From assembly GCA_900109435.1 (NCBI GenBank), contig FNZT01000004.1:1-38574 (forward strand): a stretch of 38,574 bases of DNA. The letters are read 5' to 3'. A model generated the notes under the pieces. That model had not been told where the DNA came from. It did not search any database and worked only from the letters and a program-made list of their open reading frames with translations. This document shows positions 33,816-38,574 of this stretch, piece after piece (position 1 is the stretch's first letter; each line of letters starts with the position of its first letter). The position numbers and the translations under genes are program-made. The stretch comes from Ruminococcus sp. YRD2003 (GTDB lineage: Bacteria > Bacillota > Clostridia > Oscillospirales > Ruminococcaceae).

Positions 33816-34177
33816 CCCCCGACATAAGGACTGTATTCATACAGAAGCAATACGGATATTAATTGAGGGAAACCCTTTTGAAAAAGGGTTCCGCTAACAG
33901 CGGCGGTCCCCTCTGTCGCTTCGCGACATCTCCCCGCACTGCGGGGAGTCACCCTCAAACTCCATTCCTAAAACTTTCAATTTAAATTTTGCCCCTATGG
34001 GGTACTCTCCTGATATGAAAAGAGTTAGTCTTTCTTTTCAATGAGAGTACCCCATAGGGGCAAAATTTGGACTAAAAGTCTTTGGAAAGGGGCTCGAGGG
34101 AGAACCCTTTTTCAAAAGGGTTTCCCTCAATTAATATCCGTATTGCTTCTGTATGAATACAGTCCTTATGTCGGGGG
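33816..34177. repeat. Long palindromic element, perfect 75-base arms
   Basis: Positions 33816-33890 are the exact reverse complement of 34103-34177. A second, inner pair of 26 bases is also perfect (33984-34009 with 34043-34068, core GCCCCTATGGGGTACTCTC), with a 33-base centre. The left half has about 60 extra bases after 33890, made of the hairpins CCGCT/AGCGG, GTCGC/GCGAC and CCCCGCA/TGCGGGG. The right end is 2 bases from the stop of the small gene at 34180. A half copy is at 38486-38574 and a diverged copy at 19298-19500. Confidence 0.9.
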
Positions 34178-34179
34178 CG

Positions 34180-34389
34180 TTACAGTGTGTTGTTCTTTTT
34201 CTTTTCGGGCTTTCCGAGAGTTGGAGCCGTATCGGGTTCGCTGCTCTTCCTGATATCGGCTTTCTGCCGCAGGCGCTCAGCTTCGAGGCGGCGTGCAGCT
34301 TTTACCATATTCTCTGTCAGCTCCGTCGGGGCTTTCGGACGCTGTCCCGAAAGTGCTGACAGTGCGCGATTTAACTCGTTCTCGTTCAT
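34180..34389 (-). CDS. Small charged protein of unknown function
   Basis: A 69-residue hydrophilic protein. The N-terminal helix-like part (NENELNRALSALSG) is followed by a predicted helix (ENMVKAARRLEAERLRQKAD) and a Pro/Lys-rich tail ending KKKNNTL. No membrane segment, no signal peptide, no recognised family. AAGGAAG six bases before the ATG supports translation. It lies 49 bases after the 1274-residue gene in the same direction, so the two are probably co-transcribed and may cooperate. Confidence 0.6.
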   Translation of the reverse strand: MNENELNRALSALSGQRPKAPTELTENMVKAARRLEAERLRQKADIRKSSEPDTAPTLGKPEKKKNNTL

Positions 34390-34438
34390 GCTCTGCTTCC
34401 TTGAAATATCTGTCGCTCGGGGATAAGACTATTACCGA

Positions 34439-37400
34439 TCACTTCTTTTTAAAGGTCTTTTCATTGCCCTTTTTGTTCCCCGTTGTCTTACTCGTTGTTT
34501 TGTCCGTTGTCTTGCTCTTGGTCTTATCCTTGCTCTTATCCTTTGTCTTATCTTTGGTCTTTTTCTTGCTTACAGATGCTTTGGCATTCTCTATTTCTTC
34601 TTTAACGCTAATCAGGCTCTTTGCTTTATCGGGAGAGGTGACGTATTTCCTTGTCAGATCGGACGGATTGGCAACAAATTCGACGAGCTGGTCCTCGTTG
34701 AGCTTTGAGACCATATTGATGAACACCTTGTCGTGTATCATCATCTCGATCTGCTTGTTATAGAATATCGTCTTTGGGTCCATTGCAGCTTCCGGGAGAT
34801 AATTTGTTAATGCACCGATGCCGAACCCTGATGACTCCTCGCGGTACTTCATATTGGTCATGACCTCGTTGACCATTATCTTTGCAATACACGCTTTCTT
34901 CTTGGTCATATCCATTGTCTTGCCCGATATGACCGCCCTACGGATAGTGCTGCGTGCTTTGTTTGCCTCCGTGTATGCATCCAATAAATAATCGCGTTCG
35001 ATCAAATCGCCTGTATTATGTACCTCCGTTCGGGGATAATTATGGCTCATAATTTCGTCTCTCGATCTGTTGAGCCTGTCGTACTCCTTCGTTCTTGTGC
35101 TTATCAGCTTGTCAATGTCGCTGCTCAGCTCTACAGCGTCCTTCACGGCGTTGATACGCTTTGCAGTCTTTTTCGATAAGTTTTCGGGCATATCGCCGCT
35201 ATTGGTGAGGAGACCCTGTCCTCTCTTGCGCTCGAAGTACAGCTCTGATTTTTCCTTGAGCTGCTTGTTGAGTTCGGTTACTTTCTCGAGAGCCTCCTTC
35301 TTTTCCTTGAGTGTGGCGTTCGGGTCTGTGTCAAGCGCTGTGTATGCCTGCATTGCGGCGCTCAGCTTATCCATGGCGGAAAGTGCATCGCTGTACTTGC
35401 CGCTTCCGAACCACACGCCCTTGCACGCCAGACGAGCTGCGGCTGCGATGCCGACTGCTTTATCCGCAAGCGCGGCATCATCTGACTTTCGATTTATTAA
35501 TTCGGATACGTTCTTTGCTCCGATGACCTTCTTCTCGATGATATTGTTCTCGATGACGTTGTTCTCGACCGCCTTGGGAGGCATGATATCTATCGGCTCG
35601 GTCTTATTCTCGGCCGTGGGTGAGGTCTGAGGCTCTGACTTCTTGTATATCGACTGGCGCGCCTTGCCGCTTTGTCTGTTATTGATGAAGGTGTCGTCGT
35701 CAAGTCTGTTGGAGATGCGCTCCTCCTCTATTTTCAGTGACTCGCGTCCGATATCAAGGTTTTCGTTGTTGAGGATAAAGTCCTCAAAATCAGGGTGGTC
35801 GGAGGGCTTGATAGAATTGCTCCTCGGCTTCGCTTGGGTCTGCTCCAGCTCGCTGCGCAGGCTGTCGAGGTCGGGCGCTTCTTCTTTATTGAGGGTCGCA
35901 GTGTCCTGTTTGAGTGAGACTATTTCGTCGTAAACTGTCTCGTTTTTGACTGTCTCATCCTTGGGAGCTTCGGGCATAATGTCGACGGGAGCTGCCTCGG
36001 TATGCTTCTTCTGCTTTACGGCCTTCTTCTCTGCCTCTGCTTGCAGCTCGCCGATATTGAGCGGCTCAAGCTCGTCCTCTGCCTTCTTCTCCTCTCTGAG
36101 AGCTTCGGGGAGCCCGTCATCGGGTGCGGGAGCGTTCACTGCCTTTTCCTTCTCCTCGCCGATGTTGAGGTTGGCGGCGTTCTTTTCGATCTCTGCGTTG
36201 ATGTTTAAGGGCTCAAGTTCGGTTTCTGCCTTCTTCTCTTTCTTGTAGTCTTCGTAGAACTTCGCATTGTCATTAATAGCTTCGAGGAGCTTTTTTTCGG
36301 ACATACTGCTCAGCATATCCCCGAACGTGGAGTCGTTGCTGAGCTCGGTGTAGTTGAGAGTGTGAACGTCTTTGTCGAACATAGCGTCTCCGCCGCTTAC
36401 TTCCTTTTGTATATTTAGGGCTGTCAGGTCGAGGAGTATAGCACGCAGCGTCTGAGGAGAATCGACACCAGGCTCGACTCTCGACTTATCCAGCGCGATC
36501 GCCTCATCTATGGTCTCGGTCGAGGGATAGTCGTAGGGGTGTGCGATCATGTCGTTTTTCTTGACCTGAGCTCTGTGCTCGTTGATGAGCTTGGTGTTTT
36601 CGAGGAATCGCTCACGCTCCTGCGACTTGCGGATAGACTTCGCCTTCTCATCGACGTACTTCTCCTCTTCCGCCTTTATCATGGACTCGGGTACGCCCTC
36701 GGTATAGAGCTCCTTCTCGCGTTCATAGCGCTCCTCAGCCATTCTGAGCTTGAGGTCATTGACTTCTTCCTTCTTCTTCAGGTATCTCTTGGTGCTATCG
36801 CCGAGCTCGGCAAGCTTAATCGTGCATTCCGCCTCTTTTTTCTCTATTTTTTTGGCGTCGGCTCCTATCAGGTCGATATCCGCAGCGGAGCGCTTCTGTA
36901 CGCTGTATGTGTGGAAACTGTTTCCTCCGAGGTCGGCTTCCCACTCGTTGGCTAACTTCAACTGCAAGAAGAATTCATCGCTCTGTTTATTTGCGGCTTC
37001 GGGGGACGCGTTCTTCACTTTGGGCATGACCGAGCCCGAGAAGCACGTGCTCTTTACATAATCGGTGTTCATTATCATTATCGCATTTGAGCCCGTTAGG
37101 CAGTTTTCGGTGATGATCTCGAACGTCTTATCCGAAGCTTTCATCTTGTTCCTTATCTTTTCGTCGGCGAGCTCCTGCTCGTCACTGTTCATATTTCTGT
37201 ATGTATCGCTGCACTGAGCCAAAAGGAGCATATAATCCTTGAACAGCTTCTTGGTGTCCTTGTTCGGCACTATTGTTTCCATTGAACAAATCTGCGCTTC
37301 AAGTTCGTTGAGCTCGCGGGTCTTCTTAGCGTGCTGAGCTGCGACTCTTTCCTTTTCGCGCTTGAAATCATCCAGCTTCTTTATCTCCTCGTCTGCCTTA

Positions 37401-38263
37401 CTCTTGTTAGAATCGGGTGAATCGAAGCTTTCAAGTTCACGCTCGGCTTTTTCTATGAGCTCGTCCTCGTGGGTGATCTTGTCGATGTGGTAGCTGATAA
37501 GAGAGCGGCGCTTCTCCTGCCTGAGCTCGCTCGCGGAGGGCTCTTCCTGCTTCGGAGCAGGCTCCTCCTTTTCGGGCTCGGGTTTTTTATTTTCTGCTTC
37601 TTCCTTCTTGTGCTTTTCGATCTCGGCACGGTCTTTTTGGCGATTGAATTCCTCGAGCAGCTCGGCTTGCTTGCGTGCGTCCTCCTTTTCGCGCTCGAGG
37701 CGGGCTTTTTCCTTTTCCTGACGCAGCTTCTCCTCTTCGGCGAGACGTATTTTGCGCTCCTCCTCGGCTCGCTTTTCGTCTTCCTTGTTTCTGCGCTCAC
37801 GTGCCTTGATCTCCGCCTGTCTCTGGGCTTTCGCCTCGTTCCACTGCTTGTGGAACTCCGAAGTATCGCCCTTTTCTAACGCTTTATCATACTCTATGTT
37901 GACATTTTTCTTTGTCCTGCTCTTTATATATATACCTGTGAGCTGGGCTTCGGTATAGCCGCTTATGTAGCCTGTGGAATCGTACATCAGGCGCTTTCCG
38001 TAAATGCTGTCGGAATAATATTCGCTGTTGAGCTCGTTAAGGCACTGCTCGCCTGTGAACTTCGTCAACAGCCTTGAGAGCGAGCGCCTCGCAGTTCCCG
38101 TACATTTCAGATCTCTGTGCAGTCTTTCCTGCTTTTCTTCCTGTAGTTTCGGATTCTCCTTGAGTGCTTTCAGGCAGAGATATTCCGCCATACAGTCAAG
38201 GCGCTGCTCATAGCTGAGCTTGCCGAAGTCTGGGCTTCGCATGGTATTGGCAAGTTCCTCCAT
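34439..38263 (-). CDS. Giant coiled-coil protein of unknown function (1274 residues)
   Basis: I do not recognise this family. Visible layout: N-terminal domain (1-125, LSYEQRLDCMAEYLCLKAL); long Lys/Glu/Arg coiled coil (about 130-235); Pro/Glu linker; second coiled coil (about 250-325); compact region (about 330-480) with NAIMIMNTDYVKSTCFSG; third charged helix region (about 480-570). An acidic linker follows with a duplicated ELEPLNI unit (about 675 and 722) and related IDIMP words. A helical C-terminal domain spans about 925-1235 and a Lys/Thr/Asp repeat tail the last 40 residues. No signal peptide or membrane segment, so probably cytoplasmic. The ATG at 38263 has only a weak GGTGA site. 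The gene and its small neighbour lie between two copies of the palindromic element. Confidence 0.8.
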   Translation of the reverse strand: MEELANTMRSPDFGKLSYEQRLDCMAEYLCLKALKENPKLQEEKQERLHRDLKCTGTARRSLSRLLTKFTGEQCLNELNSEYYSDSIYGKRLMYDSTGYISGYTEAQLTGIYIKSRTKKNVNIEYDKALEKGDTSEFHKQWNEAKAQRQAEIKARERRNKEDEKRAEEERKIRLAEEEKLRQEKEKARLEREKEDARKQAELLEEFNRQKDRAEIEKHKKEEAENKKPEPEKEEPAPKQEEPSASELRQEKRRSLISYHIDKITHEDELIEKAERELESFDSPDSNKSKADEEIKKLDDFKREKERVAAQHAKKTRELNELEAQICSMETIVPNKDTKKLFKDYMLLLAQCSDTYRNMNSDEQELADEKIRNKMKASDKTFEIITENCLTGSNAIMIMNTDYVKSTCFSGSVMPKVKNASPEAANKQSDEFFLQLKLANEWEADLGGNSFHTYSVQKRSAADIDLIGADAKKIEKKEAECTIKLAELGDSTKRYLKKKEEVNDLKLRMAEERYEREKELYTEGVPESMIKAEEEKYVDEKAKSIRKSQERERFLENTKLINEHRAQVKKNDMIAHPYDYPSTETIDEAIALDKSRVEPGVDSPQTLRAILLDLTALNIQKEVSGGDAMFDKDVHTLNYTELSNDSTFGDMLSSMSEKKLLEAINDNAKFYEDYKKEKKAETELEPLNINAEIEKNAANLNIGEEKEKAVNAPAPDDGLPEALREEKKAEDELEPLNIGELQAEAEKKAVKQKKHTEAAPVDIMPEAPKDETVKNETVYDEIVSLKQDTATLNKEEAPDLDSLRSELEQTQAKPRSNSIKPSDHPDFEDFILNNENLDIGRESLKIEEERISNRLDDDTFINNRQSGKARQSIYKKSEPQTSPTAENKTEPIDIMPPKAVENNVIENNIIEKKVIGAKNVSELINRKSDDAALADKAVGIAAAARLACKGVWFGSGKYSDALSAMDKLSAAMQAYTALDTDPNATLKEKKEALEKVTELNKQLKEKSELYFERKRGQGLLTNSGDMPENLSKKTAKRINAVKDAVELSSDIDKLISTRTKEYDRLNRSRDEIMSHNYPRTEVHNTGDLIERDYLLDAYTEANKARSTIRRAVISGKTMDMTKKKACIAKIMVNEVMTNMKYREESSGFGIGALTNYLPEAAMDPKTIFYNKQIEMMIHDKVFINMVSKLNEDQLVEFVANPSDLTRKYVTSPDKAKSLISVKEEIENAKASVSKKKTKDKTKDKSKDKTKSKTTDKTTSKTTGNKKGNEKTFKKK

Positions 38264-38278
38264 GCCATTTTCACCGAG

Positions 38279-38305
38279 TTATTTTAATTCTTCTAAACTG
38301 CGCAT
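38279..38305 (-). CDS. Possible 8-residue leader peptide
   Basis: MRSLEELK then TAA. GGAGG at 38319-38315 lies 9 bases before its ATG, the best ribosome site in the neighbourhood, and far better than that of the large gene. It is in the same frame as the large gene: only the TAA and five codons separate them. It could be a leader peptide coupling translation, or the true N-terminus interrupted by a stop. Confidence 0.4.
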   Translation of the reverse strand: MRSLEELK

Positions 38306-38329
38306 AACCGCATACCTCCATACTTTAGG

Positions 38330-38372
38330 CAACACCGCACAAAGCCTTCAGGCGGTATTGCCTTTATTTGCA
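38330..38372. repeat. Hairpin repeat related to the one at 16920
   Basis: GGCAA-c-ACCGC and GCGGT-a-TTGCC pair around an ACAAAGCCTTCAG loop. The words ACCGCACAAAG and GCGGTATTGC are shared with the hairpin at 16920-16962. It lies in the leader region of the large gene. Confidence 0.6.
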
Positions 38373-38485
38373 AGTTCTGCCCCTGAAACGGGCTCTCATA
38401 TAATAATACCCCCTGAAAAAGGGAGAGGGTGCATTTATTTTTCACCGAACACACTGTACTCATACGAAAGCATTACGGAGTATTT

Positions 38486-38574
38486 ATTGAGGGAAACCCT
38501 TTTGAAAAAGGGTTCTCCCTCAAACTCCCTTCCTAAAACTTTCAATTTAAATTTTGCCCCTATGGGGTACTCTC
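38486..38574. repeat. Left half of another palindromic element, cut by the window end
   Basis: From ATTGAGGGAAACCC to the final TACTCTC it matches the left half of the element at 33816-34177, including TAAAACTTTCAATTTAAATT and GCCCCTATGGGGTACTCTC. It lacks the roughly 60-base hairpin insert of that copy. The right half should lie just beyond the window. Confidence 0.85.

Noticed and set aside
34041..34253. Open frame of 70 codons over the right arm of the palindromic element
   Set aside because: It is a translation of repeat DNA; similar frames appear in the other copies, and there is no ribosome site.
34443..34570. Frameshift at the end of the giant gene
   Set aside because: The repetitive tail looks odd, but the frame stays open with a consistent Lys/Thr pattern to the stop.
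1..38574. CRISPR array, prophage or integrase
   Set aside because: No regularly spaced repeats with unique spacers, no cas, phage, transposase or integrase genes were seen. The repeats are palindromic and irregular.

Overview
The window is a stretch of chromosome from a low-to-moderate GC, Gram-positive, spore-forming anaerobe. A Ruminococcus-like member of the Oscillospiraceae (Clostridia) fits best. The clues are strong GGAGG-type ribosome sites, SigA-like promoters with 17-base spacers, a spore germination protease (gpr), the ffs RNA next to dnaX-ybaB-recR, a multitask MsmX-type sugar ABC ATPase, and many short palindromic intergenic repeats. The genus is an inference from reading; no search was run.

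Layout. 1-430: a repeat block bounded by 19-base direct repeats, then a promoter. 431-4186 (+): citrate synthase, a zinc-ribbon/DUF805 membrane protein, a nucleoside deaminase and an aldose 1-epimerase-like protein, closed by a bidirectional terminator. 4254-7925 (-): the SRP RNA gene ffs, a membrane TPR protein, dnaX (TTG start), ybaB and recR, a replication/repair and secretion block. 8357-9616 (+): a CNNM/CorC-type membrane protein. 9716-9976 (-): rpsT. 10200-16877 (+): gpr, a TIM-barrel epimerase, nrdR, a small membrane protein, an rsuA-type pseudouridine synthase, an msmX-type ATPase and an M20 dipeptidase, with a divergent DUF4830-like gene at 12904-13332. 16978-18560 (-): an OmpR-type regulator and its histidine kinase. 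18561-19525: a gene-poor, repeat-rich stretch. 19526-29290 (-): a small lipoprotein, a MacB-like ATPase and FtsX permease followed by feoB, another lipoprotein, and carB. 29557-31733 (+): tRNA-Ala(CGC), a field of hairpins and a flippase. 31845-38305 (-): a Na/phosphate cotransporter, then a 1274-residue coiled-coil protein and a 69-residue companion, both of unknown function.

Most genes are housekeeping. The ABC ATPase, permease and feoB genes run in one direction with short gaps behind one good promoter and an operator-like palindrome, so they may be one unit. CarB and MsmX appear without their usual partners, which must lie elsewhere.

The least explained material is (a) the 18.6-20.1 kb stretch: direct repeats around a hairpin series, a parS-like palindrome, a repeat-element relic, three more palindromes and a DnaA box; (b) the 1274/69-residue pair, which lies between two copies of a long palindromic repeat and whose large gene is preceded in frame by an 8-codon ORF with the best ribosome site; (c) the palindromic element itself, with perfect 75-base arms at 33816-34177; and (d) an RBS-sequestering hairpin just before feoB.
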